Part shown: piece by piece, positions 1 through 7,675 of the stretch
Layout: each line of letters begins with the position of its first letter
How positions within the stretch are numbered: the stretch's first letter is position 1
Assembly: GCA_964637165.1 (NCBI GenBank)
Contig: CAZWVI010000014.1
Location: 9,330 to 73,329, forward strand
Source of the DNA: CAZWVI01 sp964637165
Lineage (GTDB): Bacteria > Planctomycetota > UBA1135
Length of the DNA stretch: 64,000 nt
Direction: 5' to 3'
Made by a program: the position numbers and the translations under genes
Notes under the pieces: generated by a model
Databases searched by the model: none
What the model was told of the DNA's origin: nothing
What the model saw: only the letters and a program-made list of their open reading frames with translations

Positions 1-372
1 GTGGCTGGAATTTTGGAGGACACTGACCGCGGCCTGCAAGGATTATCCCAGCGCGCCGCCGCTGAAACTCGCGAAGAAGCGGGGATCGACCTGGCGCCAA
101 CGGCATTTTCGGAATTGGGTGCGGCAATGTTTCCATCGCCCGGAGTGGCAGATGAAAAAGTATTTTTAATGTGTGCCGAACTTTCAGAGCCACCACCAAT
201 AAGTGGCAGCGAAACTGGTGGCGATGGTTCGCCAATGGAGCACGGTACTCGCGTTTTAGTTATGCCGTTAAAGGGAGCCCTCGCGGATTGCACTTCGGGA
301 GTAATACCGACCATGCTTGCCGAGTTAGGCTTGCGGAGATTAGCCGAAAAATTGGCCAAAGAAAATGATTGA
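1..372 (+). CDS. Nudix hydrolase, 5'-truncated by window edge
   Basis: Only the last ~123 residues are visible; the real start lies upstream of the window and the GTG at position 1 is not evidence of a start. Residues 18-29 read RAAAETREEAGI, the second half of a Nudix box (RExxEExGU) with Ala where the first Arg is usual, and the preceding Gly is too distant for the canonical spacing, as in some ADP-sugar pyrophosphatases with an insertion in the box. Nudix enzymes hydrolyse nucleoside diphosphates linked to another moiety; the substrate here cannot be read. The stop overlaps the next start by 8 nt (365-372), so it probably heads or belongs to the cluster 1-3773. Confidence 0.75.
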   Translation: MAGILEDTDRGLQGLSQRAAAETREEAGIDLAPTAFSELGAAMFPSPGVADEKVFLMCAELSEPPPISGSETGGDGSPMEHGTRVLVMPLKGALADCTSGVIPTMLAELGLRRLAEKLAKEND

Positions 373-1345
373 GCAAGACCAACAGCAAATGGCTAAACCC
401 CGCGTGGTAGTAGTCGGTGCGCGTCGTGTCCGCACCGGCACTGGGCCGTTTTTAGCTTTGCAAATTGCTGATGCTGGCGCAGATGTGAACGCGGTAATTG
501 GCACTAACTTAGCCAACGCAACCGTGGCTAGTGATTGGTTAAAAGTGCGCGGTGTAAAGGCAACGCCATTTGTTGATTGGGATGAAATGATGGCTGAGGC
601 TGCACCGGACGCATTGGTCTTGGCAAGTCCTGCCGGCACTCATTTGCCATGGTTGAAAGTGGCGCTGGCTTCAGGGGTGCACGTTTTATGTGAAAAGCCG
701 TTGCTGGCAAGTGCTCGTACTGACGCTTCGGCAGTTGTGCACACCGCTGAAGAAGATCACGCAGAAGCCAAAGAATTAGCCCGCGCCTTCGCTTCTGCAG
801 GATTATTATTGCGCGAAAATTGTCAATGGCCATACACCCTAAGTGATTTCTCTAAATTGCATCCAAGTGCTGATTTAACCAAAGCATCGTGGTTTGAAAT
901 GTTGATGAGCCCAAGTGGGGAAGGGGTCAATCGCTGGCTGGAATTGCTTTCGCATCCAGTTAGTTTGCTGCAAGAAGTTGCCCCAGGTCCGGTCGAAATA
1001 ATTGATCCGCATTATCACCAAGATCGTGAACTTCGCTTCACTTGGCGTACCGTGAATCGCGAATTGGAATGCTTAGTTGGAATTGTTCCGGATACGGTTT
1101 ATCCGCGTCCAGCAGAATTTTCTTTTGATGGCTGCTTGATGAAGCGCTCGATCAATCAAGAAAATTATCAATTCTCATTTAGCTCCGGTGCCGAGGAAAT
1201 CCTGGCTGATGATCCAATGCCACAAAGTGTCGCGGCTTTCTTGCGAGAATTGCATAAAGCCAAACAGCATAGTTGTGCTCCGATGAATGAGGACTTGGTG
1301 CGCCGTCAAAAAGTACTAGCAGAATTGTTAAATGCCCGAAGTTAA
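365..1345 (+). CDS. Gfo/Idh/MocA-family oxidoreductase
   Basis: 326 residues. A Rossmann-type N-terminus (residues ~13-25, VVVVGARRVRTGTGP) is followed by the family hallmark LCEKPL near residue 116, whose Lys is the usual catalytic residue of NAD(P)-dependent sugar and inositol dehydrogenases. The substrate is not evident. The C-terminal half fits the family's alpha/beta domain only loosely. The start overlaps the Nudix stop (ATGATTGA), supporting translational coupling; a second ATG at 389 is possible. It overlaps the following radical SAM gene by 14 nt, so the two products are probably made together. The dehydrogenase may act on the substrate or product of the neighbouring radical SAM and methyltransferase proteins (inference). 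Confidence 0.85.
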   Translation: MIEQDQQQMAKPRVVVVGARRVRTGTGPFLALQIADAGADVNAVIGTNLANATVASDWLKVRGVKATPFVDWDEMMAEAAPDALVLASPAGTHLPWLKVALASGVHVLCEKPLLASARTDASAVVHTAEEDHAEAKELARAFASAGLLLRENCQWPYTLSDFSKLHPSADLTKASWFEMLMSPSGEGVNRWLELLSHPVSLLQEVAPGPVEIIDPHYHQDRELRFTWRTVNRELECLVGIVPDTVYPRPAEFSFDGCLMKRSINQENYQFSFSSGAEEILADDPMPQSVAAFLRELHKAKQHSCAPMNEDLVRRQKVLAELLNARS

Positions 1346-2555
1346 TCCACCAAAAAATGAAAGCAACACCAGCTTTCATGACTTTTCGGATAAGTTGTGC
1401 CGCCCTGGATTTCATGAAGTCGTCCGCGATTACATCGCCTGGCGCCGTGGTGAACGCACTACTAGTGATTGGGAAATGGGCACCGCTCCCTTGTCGATTA
1501 ACTTGGATTTAACCACCGCCTGCAATTATGCCTGTGACCACTGCATTGATTGGGATTCACTCAATTCGCCGGTGCGGCATGACATGCACGCGTTGCGCGA
1601 CTCATTGAGTGAACTTGCTAAGCGTGGTATGCGTTCAGTAATTTTGATTGGTGGCGGCGAACCGACCTTGCATCCTGAGTTTGTCGAAATTGTGCGTTTT
1701 TTAAAACAAGATTTAGCTCAACAGTTGGCGATTGTTAGCAACGGTAGTCGCAATCGTATTATTGCCAAAGCGGCCAAATATTTAACTAAAGGCGATTGGG
1801 TGCGGCTTAGCTTGGACAGTGGAACTAATGACACATTTATTAAAATGCATAAGCCGAAGAGTGGTATTTCATTGCAAGATATTTGCACTAGCGCCGAGGA
1901 GATAAAAGCGACCAAACCTGAGATTACCTTAGGCTTTTCTTTTGTGATAACTTGGCGAGGAAGCCAACGCGATGATGTTGCAGTGATTCCCAATTTTCAG
2001 GAAATGGAAGCCGCATCACACCTTGCCCATCAGCATGGCTTTGATTACATTTCCTTTAAGCCCTTCTTGAATCGAACAGCTGAAGGGGCCGAAGTTCTGA
2101 ACGCCGCTCAAGCCCAACAACAGCAATCCGCCATTGAAGCCATTAAGGAAGGTTTAGTTCGCTCTCATGCAACTGGAATTAAGGTCCTTGAGTCACGTAA
2201 TTTAAAAGTCCTGCTAGATGGAAGTTGGCGTGAGTTAACTAAGCAACCCAAAGAGTGCCACATGCAAGCACTAAGGCAAGTAATCTCACCCTTGGGAGTT
2301 TTTAATTGCCCCGCGCATCGCGGAGTGGCGCGCGCCAGAATTGGTGATGCAAGTGCTTGGGCCGCAGTTGGAGGATTAGCCGCTCCTGCTGCCGCTGCAA
2401 CTGGTTCCATCATTCAAAGTTTCGATGCGAGTTGTGAATGCGCTGAAGTAACTTGCTTGTACAACGCAACCAATCACATGATTCAAGAAGTTATTGACGG
2501 CGATGGCGAATTGCCAAGTGCTCCAGCCTTGAATAATCCAGATTTCTTTTTATAA
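1332..2555 (+). CDS. Radical SAM protein
   Basis: 407 residues. C64, C68 and C71 form the CxxxCxxC motif (CNYACDHC) that binds the [4Fe-4S] cluster; GGGEP at 107-111 and the following SNGS strand are SAM-binding features of the radical SAM barrel. The C-terminal region carries further cysteines (ECHM, FNCP, CECAEVTC) that could hold an auxiliary cluster, as in SPASM/Twitch proteins, although the spacing is not canonical. Reaction unknown. It sits between a Gfo/Idh/MocA oxidoreductase (14-nt overlap) and a methyltransferase-kinase fusion whose ATG follows its TAA directly. This suggests one pathway, perhaps modification of a sugar or lipid-linked molecule (inference). Confidence 0.88.
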   Translation: MPEVNPPKNESNTSFHDFSDKLCRPGFHEVVRDYIAWRRGERTTSDWEMGTAPLSINLDLTTACNYACDHCIDWDSLNSPVRHDMHALRDSLSELAKRGMRSVILIGGGEPTLHPEFVEIVRFLKQDLAQQLAIVSNGSRNRIIAKAAKYLTKGDWVRLSLDSGTNDTFIKMHKPKSGISLQDICTSAEEIKATKPEITLGFSFVITWRGSQRDDVAVIPNFQEMEAASHLAHQHGFDYISFKPFLNRTAEGAEVLNAAQAQQQQSAIEAIKEGLVRSHATGIKVLESRNLKVLLDGSWRELTKQPKECHMQALRQVISPLGVFNCPAHRGVARARIGDASAWAAVGGLAAPAAAATGSIIQSFDASCECAEVTCLYNATNHMIQEVIDGDGELPSAPALNNPDFFL

Positions 2556-3773
2556 ATGACTAAGCATAATTCAATGCCCGAGCGGGAACATGAACTGTTC
2601 GAGCAATATCAAACTCCTGGCACCGCCGAGCATTATGCCACTGGACGTTGGCAGCAATCTAGGCGTGCGCGCCGCAGTTCCGCTCAGGAACTAAAAATTG
2701 TTAAACAGTTTTGTCAGCAAATTGGACCACTGGCAAATATTTTGGATATTCCGTGCGGCACCGGTCGCTTTTCGCAACTTCTTGGTGAGTTTGCCGAGCA
2801 AGTTGTGCGCGCGGATTTATCTAGTGCCATGTTAGGCCAAGTCGCTGTGGGTAAAGGTACTAGCAAAACTAATAATCTCCAAGCATCGGCCGCAGCAATT
2901 CCATTTGCTAATAGTGCCTTTGACTTAGCCTTTTGTTTTAGACTTTTGCATCATTTTGAATTGCCCGAACAGCGAATCGAAGTATTAAGTGAACTTGCCA
3001 GAGTTTCGCGCCGTTGGGTAATCGGTACCTTCTTCGACAGCTCAAGTTTTCAAGCATGGCGCAATAGAGTGCGTGGCAAAGTCGGAACCCGCTATCCACA
3101 ATCAATTGCCTCAATTCATGCTGAAGCGGCCGCCGCCGGTTTGCGCGTTAAAGAGATGCGATTCCTAAGCAAAAAAATATCTGAGCAAATGGTTGTGCTT
3201 TTGGAGAAAGTTGAACATCAAGATGAAGTTATTCTCGATTTGCCTAGTGTGTGTCTAGAACGGCGAAGCTTGTCCAACCGAAATGAGTATGCCCACAAGC
3301 GTTATTTTTTTCCTAACACTATGCGTCGGCTTGGCGCTGCTCATCGTCATACTTGGCGTAAACCTTGTCGTGCGCAGCAAGAGTATCAAAACCTAGTTCG
3401 TTTAGAGCAACTCGCAGTCCCGGTTGTTAAACCCACAAGCTGGTGGTGCCAGCGCGATGCCTTTGGATTTGTTCGTGATAGTGGTGTGATAAGTCAATGG
3501 TGCGATGCCCCGAATGCCGAACAAGTTTCCGCTGAACATTTAGCTGATTGGTTGATTGAGCACGAAACAAATTTACGTGAGAGTATTGCAAAAATTCATG
3601 GGGCAGGGTGTTTGTATAGGGGACTTCACCCACGCAATCTATTGTTGAGTTCCACTGGTCCCCGTTGGCTGGATCCGGCTAAATGCCACTGGTTTAGAAA
3701 TCCCAAACAAAAAAAATTCCTCTCCGCCGCCGCAGCAGAGGAGAGGAACTTTTGGCAGGAATTAAATTCCTAA
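2556..3773 (+). CDS. Methyltransferase fused to a kinase-like (KdkA/WaaP-type) domain, probable pseudokinase
   Basis: 405 residues, two domains. Residues ~45-215 form a class I SAM methyltransferase with motif I LDIPCGTGRF at 63-72 and an acidic strand end at RADLSS. Residues ~250-390 resemble small lipopolysaccharide kinases: KRYFF, RAQQEYQNL, HGAG and the catalytic-loop-like YRGLHPRNLLL at 354-364, then RWLD at 370-373 in the metal-binding position. The catalytic Asp of H/YRDLxxxN is Gly356 (codon GGA, 3621-3623), while Asn361 is kept, so phosphotransfer is doubtful. The gene starts immediately after the radical SAM stop and ends head to head with etfA (3773/3774). Function not known; an envelope-glycan modification role is inferred from the kinase family only. 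Confidence 0.75.
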   Translation: MTKHNSMPEREHELFEQYQTPGTAEHYATGRWQQSRRARRSSAQELKIVKQFCQQIGPLANILDIPCGTGRFSQLLGEFAEQVVRADLSSAMLGQVAVGKGTSKTNNLQASAAAIPFANSAFDLAFCFRLLHHFELPEQRIEVLSELARVSRRWVIGTFFDSSSFQAWRNRVRGKVGTRYPQSIASIHAEAAAAGLRVKEMRFLSKKISEQMVVLLEKVEHQDEVILDLPSVCLERRSLSNRNEYAHKRYFFPNTMRRLGAAHRHTWRKPCRAQQEYQNLVRLEQLAVPVVKPTSWWCQRDAFGFVRDSGVISQWCDAPNAEQVSAEHLADWLIEHETNLRESIAKIHGAGCLYRGLHPRNLLLSSTGPRWLDPAKCHWFRNPKQKKFLSAAAAEERNFWQELNS

Positions 3774-4721
3774 TTACTTATTTAGTTCTTCTACTAGAGC
3801 CGGAAGAACTTCATTCACATCTCCAACAATTCCATAACTTGCGTGCTGGAAAATTGGTGCATCGGCATCTTTGTTAATCGCCACAATGCACTTCGACGAG
3901 GCCATGCCCGCGAGGTGTTGAATTGCGCCAGAGATGCCGCAGGCAATGTAAAGTTCAGGTGAAACGGTTTTGCCAGTTTGGCCAACTTGCTCACCGTGTG
4001 GCCGCCATCCGGAATCGACAACTGCGCGCGATGCCCCGAGAGCTGAACCAGGAATCGCATCGGCAATGGCCTCAAGCAATTTCCAGCTTTCAGCGTCACC
4101 CATTCCACGTCCACCACTGATAACAACAGTAGCTTCGGAAACGTCGGGCCGTCCACCAGTCTTTGCTGAAAGACCAGTTACCATGCCCTTTCCAGCTTCA
4201 GCTGTGCAGGTGCTGATTTCGGCAACAGCTTGGCGATTAGCCGCGGCAAAGTGATTTCCGCGCAATGATGCGACCGGAGTTTCACCCTTAACTTTTACCT
4301 TTAGTAAAGCTTTGCCACCATAGGTTGGGCGGGTGAATTGAAATCCACCATCAACAAATTCAGCAGCAATGCAATCAGCGGCAAAGCCAGACTCCAAGGC
4401 TGCGGCGATGCGCGCTGAAATGTCGCGGCCGCGAGCACTTGCACCGAGCAAAACTAATCCGGCAGCTTTTTCTTTGGCGACGCGCGCGGCAGTTGCCGCG
4501 GCACCATCACCAGAGTGATTGCCGTTTTCAGTGCACATTGCACAATCAGCACCAGCGGCACCAAGCGCGGCACCATCTAGTTCAGCCTTTTCGGTGGCCA
4601 GCGCGATTACTTCGCCGCCGCCACTAGCATCAGCTAAGGTGCGCGCAGCACCAAGGCATTCAAGTGAAGATGGACGCACTGCGCCATCGCGAGTTTCGAG
4701 TACTACAAGAATGTTGGTCAT
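3774..4721 (-). CDS. etfA: Electron transfer flavoprotein, alpha subunit
   Basis: 315 residues, normal for EtfA/FixB. The C-terminal FAD-binding domain is clear (GGRGMG, then YIACGISGAIQHLAGM, then AINKDADAPIF). With EtfB it forms the soluble heterodimer that passes electrons from acyl-CoA and other dehydrogenases to the quinone pool. A good Shine-Dalgarno sequence (AGGAG) lies 8 nt before the ATG. It follows etfB by 11 nt and is the last gene of the long minus-strand run. Confidence 0.95.
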   Translation of the reverse strand: MTNILVVLETRDGAVRPSSLECLGAARTLADASGGGEVIALATEKAELDGAALGAAGADCAMCTENGNHSGDGAAATAARVAKEKAAGLVLLGASARGRDISARIAAALESGFAADCIAAEFVDGGFQFTRPTYGGKALLKVKVKGETPVASLRGNHFAAANRQAVAEISTCTAEAGKGMVTGLSAKTGGRPDVSEATVVISGGRGMGDAESWKLLEAIADAIPGSALGASRAVVDSGWRPHGEQVGQTGKTVSPELYIACGISGAIQHLAGMASSKCIVAINKDADAPIFQHASYGIVGDVNEVLPALVEELNK

Positions 4722-4732
4722 CTAATTATCTC

Positions 4733-5488
4733 CTATAGAACTTTTGCTTCTTCTTTAAGTAAGGTTACTAATTCGACGACGGCGGTTGCGTCTTCGCCGA
4801 TGATGCGACCTTCAGGGCGAGCGGGGGGCATCTCTAATGAAATGACCTCCAAGCCGTCGGCGACAGAATCAACTTCAACAATGTCGAGTGGTTTTTTCTT
4901 GGCCTTCATGATGCCCTTTAAACTTGCGTAACGAGGTTCGTTTAATCCTTTTTGGCAAGTGATTGCACATGGTCGCGTTGCCTCGACAGTTTCAACACCG
5001 CCCTCAACTTCGCGTTGGCAAATAACTTTGTCTGCTTGAACTTCCAATGCGATTACTTCAGTGACGCAAGAAATACCAAGCATAGTTGCAACTGCTGGAC
5101 CAACACCATGTTGATCTTTATCGACTGCTTGTTTACCGAAGAAAACCAAATCAAATTCTTGACATTTAATTGCCTCCGACAAAGTGCGGGCAGTGGTCAT
5201 TGCATCAGCTTGTGGGGCAGCATCATTCTGCAACAAAGTTGCCGAGTCAGCACCCATCGCTAAAACCGTGCGCAATTCCTTCTGAGAATCTTTAGCACCA
5301 AAGCAAATTGCGCTAACTGATCCTTCGCCAGCATCCTCGACTTGCTTTAACGCCTCTTCGACCGCAAATTCGTCGTAGGGGTTAAGGATGAACTCGACTC
5401 CAGTGGGGTCGATGGAAGTACCATCACCGGCAATTTTTACCCGGGTTGTGGTCGAGGGGACGCGTTTTACACAGACTATTGTTTTCAA
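4733..5488 (-). CDS. etfB: Electron transfer flavoprotein, beta subunit
   Basis: 251 residues from a TTG start at 5488, chosen because the family begins (M)KTIVCVKRVP and a GGGAG Shine-Dalgarno sequence stands about 9 nt upstream. A longer reading to 5527 would add 13 unconserved residues. Characteristic features are ILNPYDEFAVEEAL, GKQAVDKDQHGVGP (nucleotide binding) and the C-terminal KKKPL segment. It partners EtfA, 11 nt downstream, and is separated from lptB by 47 nt. Confidence 0.93.
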   Translation of the reverse strand: MKTIVCVKRVPSTTTRVKIAGDGTSIDPTGVEFILNPYDEFAVEEALKQVEDAGEGSVSAICFGAKDSQKELRTVLAMGADSATLLQNDAAPQADAMTTARTLSEAIKCQEFDLVFFGKQAVDKDQHGVGPAVATMLGISCVTEVIALEVQADKVICQREVEGGVETVEATRPCAITCQKGLNEPRYASLKGIMKAKKKPLDIVEVDSVADGLEVISLEMPPARPEGRIIGEDATAVVELVTLLKEEAKVL

Positions 5489-5535
5489 GGGTGTTCTCCC
5501 GTAAAGGTGACCACAGATTGTAGCCAATAATTCAA

Positions 5536-6270
5536 TTAAGCCAACTCAAAGCGTTTGCCAAGGTATACCTTGCGCACTTGCTCATTAGCGACCAATTCTT
5601 TTGGCGAGCCCTCGGCTAAAACTTTGCCCTCAGCCATAATATAGGCTCGTTCGGTTATGTGGAGTGTCTCCCGCACGTTGTGGTCAGTTAGCAGGATGGC
5701 TATCCCGCGCGCTTCAAGTCCGGTAAGAATCTCCTGAATGTCCTCCACAGCCACTGGGTCAATTCCTGAAAATGGTTCGTCAAGTAAAATAATTGCTGGG
5801 TCAGTGGCCAATGCGCGGGCAATTTCTAGCCGGCGCCGCTCGCCGCCGCTTAAAACTTCACCCAAACTTTTGCGAATATGGCCAAGTCCGAACTCTTCAA
5901 TGAGCTTTTCGCTTTTGGCTTGGCGTTGGGATAATTCATGTCCGGTTAATTCCAAAATCGCAATCAAGTTCTCCTCAACGCTTAACTTGCGGAAGACCGA
6001 AGCTTCTTGGGCAAGGTAGCCAAGACCTAAACGCGCCCGTTGGTGAATGGCCTGTTGGGTTACGTTATGACCACGCAGGAAAATGTCGCCACTATCTGGC
6101 GCCACCATGCCCATGCACATTCGGAAACTGGTTGTTTTGCCAGCGCCGTTTGGTCCAAGCAGGCCAACAAATTCGCCTTCACTGACTTGCAATGAAACAT
6201 CGTTTACAACTTTGCGTCCCTTGTAAGATTTGCAAATTCCTTTTACTTCTAAAAGTGTGTTGTTATTCAT
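5536..6270 (-). CDS. lptB: LPS export ABC transporter ATP-binding protein
   Basis: 244 residues. Walker A GPNGAGKTT at 39-47, signature LSGGERRRLEIARAL, Walker B IILLDEPFSGIDP, and the switch His in LLTDHNV. The sequence pattern, including FAGIDP-like FSGIDP and YLGKRF near the C-terminus, is that of LptB, the cytoplasmic ATPase that drives LptFG-dependent lipopolysaccharide transport. The start at 6270 is chosen because its ATG overlaps the lepB stop (ATGA); a longer reading to 6300 is inside lepB. Its presence argues for an outer membrane with LPS-like lipid. Confidence 0.93.
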   Translation of the reverse strand: MNNNTLLEVKGICKSYKGRKVVNDVSLQVSEGEFVGLLGPNGAGKTTSFRMCMGMVAPDSGDIFLRGHNVTQQAIHQRARLGLGYLAQEASVFRKLSVEENLIAILELTGHELSQRQAKSEKLIEEFGLGHIRKSLGEVLSGGERRRLEIARALATDPAIILLDEPFSGIDPVAVEDIQEILTGLEARGIAILLTDHNVRETLHITERAYIMAEGKVLAEGSPKELVANEQVRKVYLGKRFELA

Positions 6271-7670
6271 CGAACGAATCCAAGGCGTACTACAGGCCAC
6301 AGTGGCATGAATACAACTAAGGCGCGACCCATTAAATGGCTGCGCGGTACAAAAGAAGCCGGAGTCCGCCGGTCTTGCAAGATGGACTCTTTAGGAATGT
6401 TGAAGAGCTCACCGTTTTGGTCGCGGAAGGCCATCAAATCTTTTTGATTGTTCCACCGCGGGTTGTCAAATTGCGGGTTGCTGCCGTTGCGGAAGTTGTC
6501 GCCACGAAATTCTGATTGTCCATCGATTGCCGGATCAATTACTAACTCACGCGCTTCCCAGTCACGGCCATCATGCGAGTTTTGGGTGTTGTCACCCATC
6601 ATGAAGTATTCACCTTCAGGAATTGTGAACAGAGGTGCTGCGCCACGCATCGGCGACAAGTAATGAATATCGCGGAATATTTGAGGTGATTGAATTAACC
6701 AATTCGAATTTGGTGCAACAAAACTGATTTCATTAGTTTTGGCTTTTTTCGCTTCAAGCTTGAGCGTGTCACTCCATGTCCAATCGCCAATGCGAGCGAA
6801 AATGGTGTGGTCCCAGAATTTAATTTCAACTTGGGTCGCAGTGTTGAGCTTCAAGTTTTGTTCAACATCAATGGTGCGCCCATCAGGCAGGGAAAGTCGA
6901 ATTGACTCACTTCCATTTTCGTTGAAATTCAGTTTGATTGGATAGGGGCCAGCATCTAGTGAGATGATTAGCGGCGCGTCAGTTTTTTCTGGAATTACTT
7001 CAATATCAAGATAGAGGTCGGAGACGACATTTCGCTTTAATGCGCCGGCTCCGGAAACTGGAATACTGTTGGCGATTTTGTCTGGGTACCCGTGGCGGTA
7101 CTCATCCTTAATTACAGTGGCGGTACGAACTTGGCGGCCGGCACCTAATGCCAATTGACCAGAGTTGTTGGCAACTTGACCGGTGGTGTCCCAGCCTGAC
7201 CAAGTAGTGCCGACATTACCTGGGGCGGGTAACACCCGCTTCCATAAAGTTTTTTGTAAGTCGGCAGGTTTACTTTCAATCGTGAACTCTTCGCCTTCGC
7301 CGGCGCGAGTCCAGATGTCGCCGTGTTGAATGAACAACTCTTCACCGGGCATGCCAACTAAGCGTTTAACATAATTTTGGTGGGCGAGTAGTGGGTAACG
7401 GAACACCACAACTTCCCAGCGTTGAGGATTGCGTAACCACCATGAAACTTTGTCAACCAGTACGCGGTCGTGAACGCCACCATTTGGGTAGCGAGTTAAG
7501 GGGTCAACCAAATCAGTACCCATCATGGTTGGCATCATGGAGCCGGTAGGGATTTGATAGGCCTCGAGCGCGAAAACTTTTAAGCCCAAAGCCATGGCGA
7601 TGGCAAAGACCACCATTTCAATTCCATCACGAAATGGATGCTTGGATTTTTCTTTGGGCTTTTTGCTCAT
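6267..7670 (-). CDS. lepB: Signal peptidase I with large insertion
   Basis: 467 residues, about 200 longer than typical LepB. One N-terminal membrane helix (residues ~15-35), nucleophile Ser44 in IPTGSMMPTM and general-base Lys102 in NYVKRLVGMPGE. Box E (MGDNTQNSHDGRDW) comes late, so residues ~115-345 are inserted between boxes D and E. The insert is rich in beta-type sequence and may be an extra periplasmic domain. The enzyme cleaves signal peptides of exported proteins, many of which are encoded in this window. It ends in an ATGA overlap with lptB and begins 5 nt after lepA. Confidence 0.92.
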   Translation of the reverse strand: MSKKPKEKSKHPFRDGIEMVVFAIAMALGLKVFALEAYQIPTGSMMPTMMGTDLVDPLTRYPNGGVHDRVLVDKVSWWLRNPQRWEVVVFRYPLLAHQNYVKRLVGMPGEELFIQHGDIWTRAGEGEEFTIESKPADLQKTLWKRVLPAPGNVGTTWSGWDTTGQVANNSGQLALGAGRQVRTATVIKDEYRHGYPDKIANSIPVSGAGALKRNVVSDLYLDIEVIPEKTDAPLIISLDAGPYPIKLNFNENGSESIRLSLPDGRTIDVEQNLKLNTATQVEIKFWDHTIFARIGDWTWSDTLKLEAKKAKTNEISFVAPNSNWLIQSPQIFRDIHYLSPMRGAAPLFTIPEGEYFMMGDNTQNSHDGRDWEARELVIDPAIDGQSEFRGDNFRNGSNPQFDNPRWNNQKDLMAFRDQNGELFNIPKESILQDRRTPASFVPRSHLMGRALVVFMPLWPVVRLGFVR

Positions 7671-7675
7671 GCTTA

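Noticed and set aside
3923..4254. Long open frames antisense to etfA
   Set aside because: They lack start context and recognisable domains, and they mirror a conserved gene on the other strand.
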